Assembly (NCBI RefSeq): GCF_000310225.1
Contig: NZ_AMXF01000015.1
Span: 1-41,017, forward strand
Length of the DNA: 41,017 nucleotides
Origin: Thauera phenylacetica B4P
GTDB lineage: Bacteria; Pseudomonadota; Gammaproteobacteria; Burkholderiales; Rhodocyclaceae
Direction: 5' to 3'
This document shows positions 25,955 to 35,194 of this stretch, in pieces. The notes under the pieces were generated by a model, which worked only from the letters and a program-made list of their open reading frames with translations, searched no databases and was not told the DNA's origin. The translations under genes and the position numbers were made by a program. Within the stretch, counting starts at the first letter, position 1, and every line of letters starts with the position of its first letter.

Positions 25955-27430
25955 TCAACGCCGCCAGAACGTGGGGGTGAGCACGACCAGGAAGGTGAAG
26001 ATCTCCAGGCGGCCGAGGATCATCGCGAAGCACAGCACCCACTTGTGGAAGTCCCCCAGCGCCTGGTAGTTCGACGCCGGGCCGACCAGGCCCAGCCCCG
26101 GGCCGGTGTTGTTGAGACAGGCCACGACCGCCGAGAACGCCGTCACCAGCTCCAGTCCGGCGGCCGACAGCACGAGGGTCAGGCTGACGATGCTCACCAT
26201 GTACATGAAGCTGAAGCCGAGCACCGCATGCAGGATGTTCTCGGGCACCGGGTTCCTGCCCATGCGCACCGGCCGCACCGCGTTCGGGTGCAGGGAGCGC
26301 ACGATCTCGCGGAACACCTGCTTGTACAGGATCATCGCGCGCATCATCTTGATGCCGCCGCCGGTGGAGCCCGAGCACGCGACGAAGCTGCCGAGGAAGA
26401 GGATCCAGATCTGCGCGAACATCGGCCACAGCGTGTAGTCGTGGGTGGCGAGCCCGAGCGAGGTCGAGATCGACACGACGTGGAAGGCCACGTAGCGGAG
26501 GGCCTCGCCGACGTCGGTGAAGACACCCTGGGCGAGCAGGTACACGGTGAGCATCGCCGTGGACAGCGCGAGCACGCCGAAATAGAAAGGGATCTCGGGG
26601 TCGCGCCGATAAGGCGCCGCGGATCGCCTCACCAGCGCGAGGTAGTGGGTGGCGTAGTTGAGCCCGGCCAGCAGCGCGAAACCGATCGTGACCAGTTCCA
26701 CCCCCACGCTGTCGAAATGACCGAGCGAGGCGTCGCGGTTCGAGAAGCCGCCCAGGCCGGCGACGGAGAAGGCGTGGATCACCGCATCCCACGGCTCCAG
26801 CCCGACCCACCACAGGCTGAAGCCGCAGGCGACCGTCAGCAGCACGTAGGTCAGCCACAGCCCCTTCGCCGTCTCCGCGATGCGCGGAGTCAGGCTGGAG
26901 TCCTTCATCGGCGTCGGCACCTCGGCCTTGTAGAGCTGGCGTCCGCCGATGCCCAGCAGCGGCAGGATCGCGACCACCAGCACGATCACCCCCATGCCAC
27001 CCACCCAGTGCATGAAGGTTCGCCACAGGTTGATCGAGATCGGCAGGTGCTCGAGCCCGCTCAACACGGTGGCGCCGGTCGCGGTCAGGCCGGACACGGC
27101 CTCGAAGTAGGCGTCGGTGAAGCCGAGGTCGGGGATGTAGGCGAGCAGGGGCAGCGCACCGAAGATCGGCAGCACCACCCAGGTCGCGGCCACCAGCAGG
27201 AAGCCATCATGCACCCGCAGGTCGCGCCGCTTGCTGCGCGTCGCCACCCACAGCAGCAGGCCGGCGACGAAGGTGACGAACAGGCCCTGGTCGTAGGCCA
27301 GGGTCGCGCCGTCGCCCAGCGCGGCCGACACGATGAGCGGAAAGCTCATCAGCAGGCCGAAGATCATGATGATCAGGCCGAGGGCGTTGAGCGCGGGGTA
27401 GTACGCGCGGGCGCGGGCGTCGGACGACAT
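25955..27430 (-). CDS. trkH: Trk potassium uptake system membrane protein TrkH
   Basis: A 491-residue potassium channel-like transporter with about ten to twelve hydrophobic segments, arranged as four repeated M1-P-M2 units. Pore-loop segments are visible as SGLTATGATVL, AFSVAGLGGFSNRD, ACSGSTGGGIKMMR and ACLNNTGPGLGLVGP. HWVGGMGVIVLVVAILPLLGI is typical of TrkH. It would work with the cytosolic regulator TrkA, whose stop codon lies one base before the trkH ATG, so the two are co-translated. No K+-specific regulatory element is seen. Confidence 0.95.
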   Translation of the reverse strand: MSSDARARAYYPALNALGLIIMIFGLLMSFPLIVSAALGDGATLAYDQGLFVTFVAGLLLWVATRSKRRDLRVHDGFLLVAATWVVLPIFGALPLLAYIPDLGFTDAYFEAVSGLTATGATVLSGLEHLPISINLWRTFMHWVGGMGVIVLVVAILPLLGIGGRQLYKAEVPTPMKDSSLTPRIAETAKGLWLTYVLLTVACGFSLWWVGLEPWDAVIHAFSVAGLGGFSNRDASLGHFDSVGVELVTIGFALLAGLNYATHYLALVRRSAAPYRRDPEIPFYFGVLALSTAMLTVYLLAQGVFTDVGEALRYVAFHVVSISTSLGLATHDYTLWPMFAQIWILFLGSFVACSGSTGGGIKMMRAMILYKQVFREIVRSLHPNAVRPVRMGRNPVPENILHAVLGFSFMYMVSIVSLTLVLSAAGLELVTAFSAVVACLNNTGPGLGLVGPASNYQALGDFHKWVLCFAMILGRLEIFTFLVVLTPTFWRR

Positions 27431-27431
27431 G

Positions 27432-28835
27432 TCAGAGGAAGTGGAACCCGACCTGGAACAGCTTCTCCACCTTCTGCACCAGCTTCTTGTTGGTGCAGAA
27501 CACGATCACGTGGTCGTCCTCGCGGATCACCGTGTCGTGGTGCGGGATGATCACCTCGCGGCGGACCACCCTGCCCTCCTCGTTGCGCTCGTCGCGCACC
27601 ACCGCGGCGATGCTCGTGCCGCGGGGCAGCGGAACCTGCTCGATCGGACGGCCGACCACCTTGGAGTCCTTGCTGCTGCCGTGGGCGATGATCTCCAGCG
27701 CCTCGGCGGCACCGCGGCGCAGGCTGTGCACCGCCACCACGTCGCCACGGCGCACGTGGGCCAGCAGCGTGCCGATCGAGGTGTGCGCGGGCGAGATCGC
27801 GATGTCGATCGGCCCGCCCTGCACCAGGTCGACATAGCTCTTGCGGTTGATGAGCGCGAGTGTGCGACGCGCGCCCATGCGCTTGGCGAGCGAGGCGGAC
27901 ATGATGTTGTCCTCCTCGTCGTTGGTCAGCGCGACGAAGAGGTCGGTCTCGTCGATGCCCTCGGTCTCGAGCAGCTTCTCGTCGGTGGAGTCGCCGCGCA
28001 GCACGAGCGCGTTCGACAGCTGCGAGGCGAGCATCTCGGCGCGCGTGCGGTTGAGCTCGAGGATCTTGACGTGGTGGTTCTCCTCGATCGACTGCGCGAG
28101 CCGGAAGCCGATGTTGCCGCCACCCGCGATCATGATCCGCCGCATCGGCCGGTCGGAGCGGCGCAGCTCCCGCATGACCTGGCGGATGTGCACCGTGGCG
28201 GCGAGGCAGAACACCTCGTCGCCCGGCAGGATGATGGTGTCGCCCTCGGGCATGATCGGTTCGCCGTTGCGGTAGATCGCGGCGATGCGCACCTCGACGT
28301 TGGGCAGGTGGAAACGCAGCGCCTTGAGCGGATGGCCGACCAGCGGCCCGCCCTCGAAGGCGCGCACGCAGATCAGGCTGACCACGCCGTCGGCGAACTC
28401 GAGCACCTGCAGCGCCTCGGGGAAGGCGATCAGGCGCTTGATGTAATCGGTGACGACCTGCTCGGGGCAGATGGAGAAGTCGACCGCGAAGTTGTCGTCG
28501 TTGAGCAGCTCGGGATGGTCGACGTAGTCGGTGGAGCGCAGGCGCGCGATCCGCGTCGGCAGGTTGAACAGCGCCTTGGCGATGCGGCAGGCGCACAGGT
28601 TGGTCTGGTCGGACTGGGTGACCGCGATGAGCAGGTCGGCGTCATCCGCCCCGGCCTCGCGCAGCACCCGCGGCGAGGCGCCGTTGCCGCACACGGTGCG
28701 GATCTCGAGGCGCTCGCGCAGCGCGGCGAGATACTCCTCGCTGGTATCGACCAGGGTGATGTCGTTGGCTTCGGAGACGAGGTTCTCGGCCACCGAGGCG
28801 CCGACCTGGCCCGCGCCCAGAATGATGATCTTCAA
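27432..28835 (-). CDS. trkA: Trk potassium uptake regulator TrkA
   Basis: A 467-residue cytosolic gating subunit of the TrkH channel with two RCK halves. The first nucleotide-binding site is MKIIILGAGQVGASVAENL (residues 1-19); the second is MIAGGGNIGFRLAQSIEE (about 235-252). Each is followed by a RCK-C domain (VCVR-like SLICVRAFEGGPLVG, and HTSIGTLLAHVRRGDVVAVH). NAD(H) or ATP binding controls the channel. TTG at 28833-28835 was chosen because the Rossmann motif begins directly after it, as in other TrkA proteins. An upstream extension would be proline-rich and unlike the family. Confidence 0.95.
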   Translation of the reverse strand: MKIIILGAGQVGASVAENLVSEANDITLVDTSEEYLAALRERLEIRTVCGNGASPRVLREAGADDADLLIAVTQSDQTNLCACRIAKALFNLPTRIARLRSTDYVDHPELLNDDNFAVDFSICPEQVVTDYIKRLIAFPEALQVLEFADGVVSLICVRAFEGGPLVGHPLKALRFHLPNVEVRIAAIYRNGEPIMPEGDTIILPGDEVFCLAATVHIRQVMRELRRSDRPMRRIMIAGGGNIGFRLAQSIEENHHVKILELNRTRAEMLASQLSNALVLRGDSTDEKLLETEGIDETDLFVALTNDEEDNIMSASLAKRMGARRTLALINRKSYVDLVQGGPIDIAISPAHTSIGTLLAHVRRGDVVAVHSLRRGAAEALEIIAHGSSKDSKVVGRPIEQVPLPRGTSIAAVVRDERNEEGRVVRREVIIPHHDTVIREDDHVIVFCTNKKLVQKVEKLFQVGFHFL

Positions 28836-28960
28836 CGCTGTATCCGGAAGTGTCCAAGGCGCCGATTCTACGCCCCCCACCCGCCCCGGCAAGCGCCGAC
28901 GTTGCGCCGCAGCAACCCCCGGATGCCCGGGCCCTGGCTAACCGGACCCGGCCGCCCCGC

Positions 28961-30208
28961 TCAGAACTCCTCGTGCCGCCGCCCGGCCTGCAGGCCGAGC
29001 TGCTTGAGCTTGCGGTAGAGGTGGGTGCGCTCCAGGCCGGTCTTCTCCGCCAGGCGCGTCATGTTGCCGCCCTCGAGGCGGAGGTGGTGCTCGAAGTACA
29101 TGCGCTCGAAGGCCTCGCGCGCCTCGCGCAGCGGCTGGTCGAGCGACACCCCGCAGGCGCCGGCGCCGAGATCCGGCGGCAGCAGGCGCCGCACCTCGCC
29201 GGCGCCGATCTCCTCCTCCAGCGTGCCGAGCGCGAGCGACTTCACCGCGGCGCGCAGCTCCGGGTAGCCACCCGGCCACGGCAGGTTGCGCAGCTGGTTG
29301 AGCGCCGCGGTGGAGAAGCGGCGCAGCGGCACCTCGCCGGCCTCGACCAGGTGCAGCAGCATCTGGCTGGCGAGCTCGGGCAGGTCCTCGCGCACGTCGG
29401 CGATCGACGGCGGCGCGAGGCTCACCTCGAAGAGGCGGGCGAGCAGGCCCTCTTCCCAGCCCTCGCCCACCAGCGCCTCCAGGCTGCGGTCGGTGGCCAC
29501 CACCAGGCGCAGGTCGTAGCGCTCGAGGCGGTCGAGCGCGAAGGCGAGGTTCTTCTGCTGCGCGCGCGACAGGCGGGCGAGCTCGCCGACGAACAGCACG
29601 CCGCCCTGGGTCGCCTGCAGCTGGTTGATGTCGAGCGGCGCGGTGACCGCGGCGAGATCGAGCCAGGGCGCGTTGGCCGGCTGCACGCTGCGCGCGACCA
29701 GCTCGGCGAGCGAACCCGCACCGACGCGCAGCAGCAGCACGCGCGAGCTGCCGACGATCTGCTCGAGCCGGCGGCGCAGCTCGCGCAGCGGCACCGAGCG
29801 ATGGAAGGCGGCGAGCGTGGGCGCCGACTGCACGCCGGGCGCCTGCGGGCGCTGCAGGCCGCGCTTGACCGCGGCGAGCAGCTTCTGCAGCGCGATCGGC
29901 TTTTCGAGGTAGTCGATCGCGCCGATGCGCGTGGCCTCGACCGCAGTGTCGATGGTGCCGTGTCCCGACATCATCACCACCGGCATGTTGAGCTGGCCGT
30001 TGGCCGCCCACTCCTTGAGCAGGGTGATGCCGTCGGTGTCGGGCATCCAGATGTCGAGCAGCACCATGTCGGGACGCACCGCGTTGCGGGCGGCGCGCGC
30101 CGCGGTGGCGTTCTCGGCGAGCAGAATGTCGTGGCCCTCGTCGCGGAGGATCTCCGAGAGCAGTTCGCGGATGCCGATTTCGTCGTCAACGATCAGAATC
30201 TTTGCCAT
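28961..30208 (-). CDS. ntrX: NtrX-like response regulator with degenerate AAA+ domain
   Basis: A 415-residue NtrC-family-like regulator. The receiver domain (1-120) is complete: acidic pocket D8/D9, phospho-acceptor D52 in VLLDIWMPDTDG, and K103 in YLEKPI. The middle domain (about 140-330) is recognisably derived from a sigma-54 AAA+ domain (GGVLFVGELARLSRAQQKNL, RLVVATDRSLEALV, LPWPGGYPELRAAVKSL). The Walker A position reads SSRVLLLRVGAGSLAEL without GxxGxGK, and GAFTGA is absent. The C-terminal Fis-type HTH (GGNMTRLAEKTGLERTHLYRKLKQLGL, split at the turn) remains. It therefore probably binds DNA without remodelling sigma-54 polymerase. The start is 9 bases after the ntrY stop. Confidence 0.9.
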   Translation of the reverse strand: MAKILIVDDEIGIRELLSEILRDEGHDILLAENATAARAARNAVRPDMVLLDIWMPDTDGITLLKEWAANGQLNMPVVMMSGHGTIDTAVEATRIGAIDYLEKPIALQKLLAAVKRGLQRPQAPGVQSAPTLAAFHRSVPLRELRRRLEQIVGSSRVLLLRVGAGSLAELVARSVQPANAPWLDLAAVTAPLDINQLQATQGGVLFVGELARLSRAQQKNLAFALDRLERYDLRLVVATDRSLEALVGEGWEEGLLARLFEVSLAPPSIADVREDLPELASQMLLHLVEAGEVPLRRFSTAALNQLRNLPWPGGYPELRAAVKSLALGTLEEEIGAGEVRRLLPPDLGAGACGVSLDQPLREAREAFERMYFEHHLRLEGGNMTRLAEKTGLERTHLYRKLKQLGLQAGRRHEEF

Positions 30209-30217
30209 TTTTCTTCG

Positions 30218-32335
30218 TCATGCTTCCTTGTTTTCGGCCAGCCGCAGGCGGATGCGCACCTCGGCGCCGCCGCCCTCGCGGTTGCTCAGGCGGACCTCGC
30301 CGCCGTGCTCGTCCACGATCTTCTTCACCATCGCCAGGCCCAGGCCCGTGCCACGCGACTTGGTGGTGAAATAGGGCTCGAAGGCACGCGACAGGACCTC
30401 GGCCGGGAAACCCGGGCCGTTGTCGCGGAACAGCAGCAGCGCGTTCTCGCCGTCGCGGCGGGTGATCACCACGATCTCGCCGTCTTCCTGGGCCGACAGA
30501 GCGTCCTGTGCATTTTGCAGCATGTTGTGGATCACCTGCCGGATCTGCGTCGGATCCCCCTGCGCGGGGGGCAAGGTGCTGCCCAGCTCGGTGCGGATGC
30601 GCACCGCGGCGCTCTCGTAGAGGTGAAGCACCTCGCGGATCAGGCCGTTGAGATCGAGCGGCGCGAGCAGGGGCGCCGGCAGGCGAGCGTAGTCGCGGAA
30701 GGCGTTGACGAGGTTCTTCATCGCCTCGACCTGGTTCACGATCGTGGTGGTCGCACGCTCGAGCATCTCGCGCCCGCTGTCGTCCAGGCGGTCGGCGAGC
30801 TTGAAGGCGAGGCGCTCGGCCGAGAGCTGGATCGGCGTGAGCGGGTTCTTGATCTCGTGCGCGAGGCGGCGTGCGACCTCGCCCCAGGCCGCGGTGCGCT
30901 GCGCGGCGATCAGGCTGGAGATGTCGTCGAACACCACCACCAGGCCACCACCGGTGCTCTCCGGCAGGCGCGAGCCATGGATCAGCAGGGTGCGCGGCGG
31001 ACGGTCCTTGACCACCAGCTCCATCTGCTTCTGCCAGTCCCCCGCGTTGGCGGCGAAGCCCTCGTGCAGCAGATGGCCGAGCTCGGTCTGGCGCGGCCAG
31101 GCCTCGAGCGGGATATCCTCGAAGCCGGCAAGGTCGTCCTCCAGGATCTGCAGCGCGCCATGGTTGGCTGCGCGCAGATGGCCGTCGGCCGAGAAGGCGA
31201 GCACGCCGGTCGACAGGTTGGCGAGCACCGACTCGAGGTAGGCGCGCGCCGCCTCGACCTCGGCGCGATTGCGGTCGGCGGCGCCGCGTGCTTCCTGGAG
31301 CTGGCGCGTCATGCGGTTGAAGGACTGCGTCAGCACGCCGAGTTCGTCGTTCGCCGGCAAGGCCTGGCGCGGGCTGAAGTCGCCCTGCGCCACCGCCTGC
31401 GTGCCCTCGGCCAGGATCAGCAACGGCTGCGCCAGCCGGCGCGCGATCAGCACGGCGACCGCAAGTGCGCCCAGCAGCGCGAGCAACAGGGTCAGACTCA
31501 GCGTGACGGTATAGATGCGCTTGAGCCCGCTGCGCCCCAGCGTGAGCTGCTGGTACTCGCGATACGCCTCCTGCACCGCCTCGGCGTTCCGGCTGAAGGA
31601 CTCGGGGACCGGCTGCTGCAGCAGCAGCAGGTTGGCCTCGCCCGCCAGCGTGCGCAGCGGGATCGGGGTGAGCACGCGGATGACCAGCCGTCCATCGGGC
31701 TCGGCGATCACCGAGTGGAAGTGGCGGCTCTGGCGGGCCTGGCGCAGCTCGGCCGCGCCTGGCAGGTCGGGCAACAGCGCCCGCCCCGACTCCGCCGCCG
31801 TCGCGAGGACCTGGCCGCCGGGAGCGAGGATGCTCGCGCTGGCGATCCCGGCCTGTTCGCGCAGGCGGTTGAGGCGGGTGCCTGCGCCCTGCCCCGCCCC
31901 CTCCAGCTCGAGCACCATGTCGTCGGACTTGTCGCGCACCTGGCTGACCAGGTAGTCGAGCGCGTTCTGTCCGAGCGCGATCCCGCCCTCGAGTGCCGAA
32001 TCCACCCGTACGTCGAACCAGGACTCGATGCTGCGCACCACGAACTGCAGCGACACACCGTAGATCACCAACCCAGGCACCACCCCCATCAGCGCGAACA
32101 TGAGCACCAGCCGCATCTTGAGCCGGGAGCCGAACTGCCCCTCGCGATGCTCCCGCACCAGACGGTGCAGCTGCATCCCGACCAGGGCCGCGAGCACCAC
32201 CGCCATGCCGCCGTTGAGCGCAAGCAGCCAGGGGTAGCTGGTGGCGAACAGGGTGGTGTTGGAGCTCGCGGAGGCGAGCAGGAACAGCGAGATCCCGGCC
32301 AGCGCAGCGGCGACGGCGAGCAGGACGCGCTTCAT
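30218..32335 (-). CDS. ntrY: NtrY-like sensor histidine kinase
   Basis: A 705-residue membrane kinase. N-terminal hydrophobic helices lie at about 4-24, 35-55 and 75-95, followed by an extracytoplasmic sensor region (about 100-270), another membrane helix (274-297), HAMP (298-350) and PAS (365-475). The HisKA domain has phospho-His H493 in RRLAHEIKNPLTPIQLS. The HATPase domain has N-box NMLQNAQDAL, DNGPGFP and GTGLGLAMVKKI. This layout matches NtrY, often linked to nitrogen or redox/respiratory control. The ATG at 32333-32335 overlaps the stop of the DUF4390 gene by ATGA. It would phosphorylate the adjacent NtrX-like regulator. Confidence 0.93.
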   Translation of the reverse strand: MKRVLLAVAAALAGISLFLLASASSNTTLFATSYPWLLALNGGMAVVLAALVGMQLHRLVREHREGQFGSRLKMRLVLMFALMGVVPGLVIYGVSLQFVVRSIESWFDVRVDSALEGGIALGQNALDYLVSQVRDKSDDMVLELEGAGQGAGTRLNRLREQAGIASASILAPGGQVLATAAESGRALLPDLPGAAELRQARQSRHFHSVIAEPDGRLVIRVLTPIPLRTLAGEANLLLLQQPVPESFSRNAEAVQEAYREYQQLTLGRSGLKRIYTVTLSLTLLLALLGALAVAVLIARRLAQPLLILAEGTQAVAQGDFSPRQALPANDELGVLTQSFNRMTRQLQEARGAADRNRAEVEAARAYLESVLANLSTGVLAFSADGHLRAANHGALQILEDDLAGFEDIPLEAWPRQTELGHLLHEGFAANAGDWQKQMELVVKDRPPRTLLIHGSRLPESTGGGLVVVFDDISSLIAAQRTAAWGEVARRLAHEIKNPLTPIQLSAERLAFKLADRLDDSGREMLERATTTIVNQVEAMKNLVNAFRDYARLPAPLLAPLDLNGLIREVLHLYESAAVRIRTELGSTLPPAQGDPTQIRQVIHNMLQNAQDALSAQEDGEIVVITRRDGENALLLFRDNGPGFPAEVLSRAFEPYFTTKSRGTGLGLAMVKKIVDEHGGEVRLSNREGGGAEVRIRLRLAENKEA

Positions 32336-32931
32336 CGGAACCCTGGCGCGCCCGGCAGGAAGGTCCAGCGCACCCACTCGGTCTCGACGTTCCAGTCGCT
32401 GCTGCCGATCGCGGTGACCTGGAAGGGCTTCGGCAGCTGGCTGGTGTCGAGCCGGAAGCGCAGCGAGACTTCGTGCGAGACGCCGGCCTGGAGGACGCCG
32501 GTCTCCGCTACCAGCCAGTTGCGCACGCGCTGCATGGTGCGCAGCGCCGCATCGAGTTCGTCGAAATTCTGGTGCAGATTGCCGACCGAGAGCCGGTAGC
32601 TGCGGGTGATGGCGTGGTAGTAGAGGCGATAGTCGAGGCTACGGCGTGCCACCGTCTCATTGAGCCAGTACCAGCGCGGGCGCTCGATGAACACCTCGGT
32701 GGTGAAGTAGAGCGAGACCCCGCGCGTGACGGCGTCGATCAGGCGCGGGTTGAGATCGATCTCGATGTCGGCGTTGAGCACGTAACCGCCGTCCCCCGGC
32801 ACGATCTCCGCGCTACGGATGATGCTCTCGGCCTGAGCGAGCAACGCGAACAGCGCGAACAACGCGCCGACGACGAAGCGGACGGCACGCTCAGGGCCGC
32901 TTGCGGAGGAGCGCGTAATAGAAGCCGTCAT
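32332..32931 (-). CDS. DUF4390-type exported protein
   Basis: A 199-residue protein with a hydrophobic N-terminal segment (AVRFVVGALFALFALLAQA) that looks like a signal peptide with cleavage after AQA. The mature part starts ESIIRSAEIVPGDGGYVLNADIEIDL and has a beta-rich pattern (LYFTTEVFIERPRWYW, SLDYRLYYHAITRSYRLSVG). These are marks of the DUF4390 family, commonly encoded just before ntrY in betaproteobacteria. It is probably periplasmic; function unknown. The start is uncertain: ATG 32931 overlaps rsmB by 41 bases and lacks a clear Shine-Dalgarno sequence. The stop overlaps ntrY. Confidence 0.82.
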   Translation of the reverse strand: MTASITRSSASGPERAVRFVVGALFALFALLAQAESIIRSAEIVPGDGGYVLNADIEIDLNPRLIDAVTRGVSLYFTTEVFIERPRWYWLNETVARRSLDYRLYYHAITRSYRLSVGNLHQNFDELDAALRTMQRVRNWLVAETGVLQAGVSHEVSLRFRLDTSQLPKPFQVTAIGSSDWNVETEWVRWTFLPGAPGFR

Positions 32932-34273
32932 GGTCGGCACAAGGCAGCAGCTGCAGGTCTGGATTTCCGCGGATCGGGAGACGCTCGGCGTCCGCATGAC
33001 GGAGGCAGAAGCGCGCGACCTGGCCGGCGTTTTCCTCGTCGAACACCGAGCAGGTGACGTAGAGCATTGTGCCACCCGGGGCGAGCGTGCGCCAAAGGGC
33101 CTCCAGGATTTCGGCCTGCTGTGCGGCAAAGTTGGCAATGTCGGCATCCCGACGTAGCCACTTGATGTCGGGATGGCGGCGCACCACGCCGGAGGCCGAG
33201 CACGGCACGTCGGCGAGGATGCGGTCGAAGGGACGACCGTCCCACCACGCGGCCAGGCGGCGGCAGTCGGCGACCTTCAGCTCGGCGCGCAGGCCGAGGC
33301 GCGCGAGGTTGCGCTCCACGCGCCCGGCCCGCACGGGGTCGAGTTCCAGCGCGAGCAGGTCTGCGTCGGCGCGCTCCAGGATGTGTGCGGTCTTTCCGCC
33401 GGGAGCGGAGCAGGCATCGAGCACGCGCTCGCCGTCCTGTGCGCCGAGCAGCCGGGCCGCCCACTGCGCTCCGGCGTCCTGCACCGAGAGTCGCCCTTCG
33501 GCATGACCGGGCAGCCGGGCGACCGCCAGCGGACGTGCCAGCACCAGCGCGTCGTTGTCGAGACGACGACATTCCAGCCCGGCGTCGGCAAGCGCGGCCT
33601 CGACCTCGGGCAGCGTGGCGCGGCACGGATTGACCCGCAAGGCCATGGGCGGACGGGTATTGCCGGCGGCGAGCAGCTCCTGCCAGGCCTGCGGATGCGA
33701 GCGGCGCACGCGCTCCACCCACCAGGCCGGAAAGGCATGGCGGGCCTGGGCCTCGGACTCGATCCAGCCCTGCCACTCGGGCTGACGGCGCAAGGCATTG
33801 CGGAGCACGCCATTGACCAGGTTGCGCAGGCCGGGCATCGCCACCGCGGTCGCGCCCACGGCCTGATCGACCACGGTGTGCGCCTGCTCCGGGCGCTGCA
33901 TCAGGCGCTGCAGGGCGAGCAGCAGCAGCGCGCGGATCTCCACCGGCGGCGGGCTATGCAGCAGGTGGGCGAGGATCGCGTCGCCGCGCCCATAGTCGCG
34001 CAGGGTGGACCAGGCCAGGTCGCGCACCGCGCCGCGCGTGCCTTCCGGCCACTCGGGGTGCTCGGCCTGCATGCGCTCGAAGGCCTCGGTCAGGTTGGCG
34101 CCGTCGATCACGCCGGCGACCAGTTCGGTCGCCCGTGCGAGCGCATAGCCGAGGCTGTCGATGGGCTGTTCCGGGGCAGGCCGTGGCGCGGAACGCATGC
34201 CGAGCGCGCGGGAACGCGATGGGCCGGCGGGCCGCGGGGCGGACCGTCGGTCTTTTGGGGGTGCTGGAGTCAA
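32891..34273 (-). CDS. rsmB: 16S rRNA (cytosine-967-C5)-methyltransferase RsmB
   Basis: A 460-residue m5C methyltransferase of small-subunit rRNA. The N-terminal NusB-like helical RNA-binding domain (about 40-170, with DQAVGATAVAMPGLRNLVNGVLRNALRR) precedes the Rossmann catalytic domain. The SAM motif is VLDACSAPGGKTAHIL, and the two catalytic cysteines are C358 in DVPCSASGVVRRHPDIKW and C408 in YVTCSV. It ends with the usual DGFYYALLRK. The start is uncertain. TTG 34273 gives a Pro/Arg-rich N-terminal extension, whereas ATG 34198 (residue 26) is the next option. It lies 33 bases downstream of speE. Confidence 0.94.
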   Translation of the reverse strand: MTPAPPKDRRSAPRPAGPSRSRALGMRSAPRPAPEQPIDSLGYALARATELVAGVIDGANLTEAFERMQAEHPEWPEGTRGAVRDLAWSTLRDYGRGDAILAHLLHSPPPVEIRALLLLALQRLMQRPEQAHTVVDQAVGATAVAMPGLRNLVNGVLRNALRRQPEWQGWIESEAQARHAFPAWWVERVRRSHPQAWQELLAAGNTRPPMALRVNPCRATLPEVEAALADAGLECRRLDNDALVLARPLAVARLPGHAEGRLSVQDAGAQWAARLLGAQDGERVLDACSAPGGKTAHILERADADLLALELDPVRAGRVERNLARLGLRAELKVADCRRLAAWWDGRPFDRILADVPCSASGVVRRHPDIKWLRRDADIANFAAQQAEILEALWRTLAPGGTMLYVTCSVFDEENAGQVARFCLRHADAERLPIRGNPDLQLLPCADHDGFYYALLRKRP

Positions 34274-34306
34274 GATCGGGAGGACTGCGGTAGAGGCGGC
34301 GCCGGC

Positions 34307-35191
34307 TCAGGCCAGCAAGGCGCGCAGATGATTGGGCAGGGCGAACTGCGCACAGTGTACCGCACCATTGAAGTGCTGAAGCTCGCGGATCGACCGCGTG
34401 GCCAGACGGCGGTCCACCTCTTCGGCGCCCAGCGCGGCCGGGTCGAGCGTGTCGGAGGCGCAGGCCATGCCCCACAGGCTGCCGTAGAGCGGGATATAGA
34501 GGAAGTAAGGCCGCAGCTTCGCGAACACCCGGCGCAGGCGGTCGACCAGCTCGCGGACGCGCTCGGGCTGGAACACCGGCGTGCCGATGTGCAGGGTCAG
34601 CGCCCCGCCCTCGGCGAGCAGGGCCTTGCAGGCAGCGAAGAAGTCGGCAGCGTAGAGCGCCTCCGCCGGTCCCACCGGATCGGTGAGGTCGAGCACGATG
34701 AGGTCGTAGCGCTCGCCCGCCGCGGGGCCGTCCTCATGCACATACTTCATGCCGTCGCCGATGCGGACCTCCACGCGCGCGTCGTCCAGGGCACCGTGAT
34801 GCACCGCGTGGAGATGGCGCCGCGAGAGCTCGACCACCTTCGCGTCGAGCTCGGCGATCACGATGCGCTCGATCCCGGGGTACTTGAGCAGCTCGTCCGC
34901 GGAGCCTCCGTCCCCCCCACCGAGGATCAGCGCCCGACGCAGGCCGGGGTGCGCCACGCCGGGAACGTGGATGAGGTTCTCGTGGTAATAGAACTCGTCG
35001 CGCTCCGAGGTCATGAAGCAGCCATCGAGGCGGAAGAGCTTGCCGAAGCGTGGCGTCTCCCAGACCTCGTAGGTCTGCCACTCGGAACGTCCAGCCTCGA
35101 GCAGGCGCGCGCCGCGCAGGAAATAGCCCGCATCCTCGCTGACGAGCTCCGCGAGCACACCCTCAGGCACATCGAGCAGGGGCTCGGACAT
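34307..35191 (-). CDS. speE: Polyamine aminopropyltransferase (spermidine synthase)
   Basis: A 294-residue enzyme that transfers the aminopropyl group of decarboxylated SAM to putrescine. The dcSAM-binding loop is ALILGGGDGGSADELLKY (GGGDGG at 91-96). YDLIVLDLTDPVGPAEALY supplies the catalytic Asp region. The N-terminal beta domain has TPRFGKLFRLDGCFMTSERDEFYYHE, where a Met replaces the Gln seen at this site in many spermidine synthases. The start ATG 35191 lies three bases after the speD stop, so the two are coupled, and SpeD supplies its dcSAM substrate. Exact amine specificity is not provable here. Confidence 0.94.
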   Translation of the reverse strand: MSEPLLDVPEGVLAELVSEDAGYFLRGARLLEAGRSEWQTYEVWETPRFGKLFRLDGCFMTSERDEFYYHENLIHVPGVAHPGLRRALILGGGDGGSADELLKYPGIERIVIAELDAKVVELSRRHLHAVHHGALDDARVEVRIGDGMKYVHEDGPAAGERYDLIVLDLTDPVGPAEALYAADFFAACKALLAEGGALTLHIGTPVFQPERVRELVDRLRRVFAKLRPYFLYIPLYGSLWGMACASDTLDPAALGAEEVDRRLATRSIRELQHFNGAVHCAQFALPNHLRALLA

Positions 35192-35194
35192 CGC

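Noticed and set aside
28850-32599. A 1249-codon plus-strand open frame opposite ntrX and ntrY
   Set aside because: Very long but antisense to two genes with complete domain sets. It is rich in Arg, Gln, His, Leu and Ala without recognisable motifs, a known high-GC artefact.
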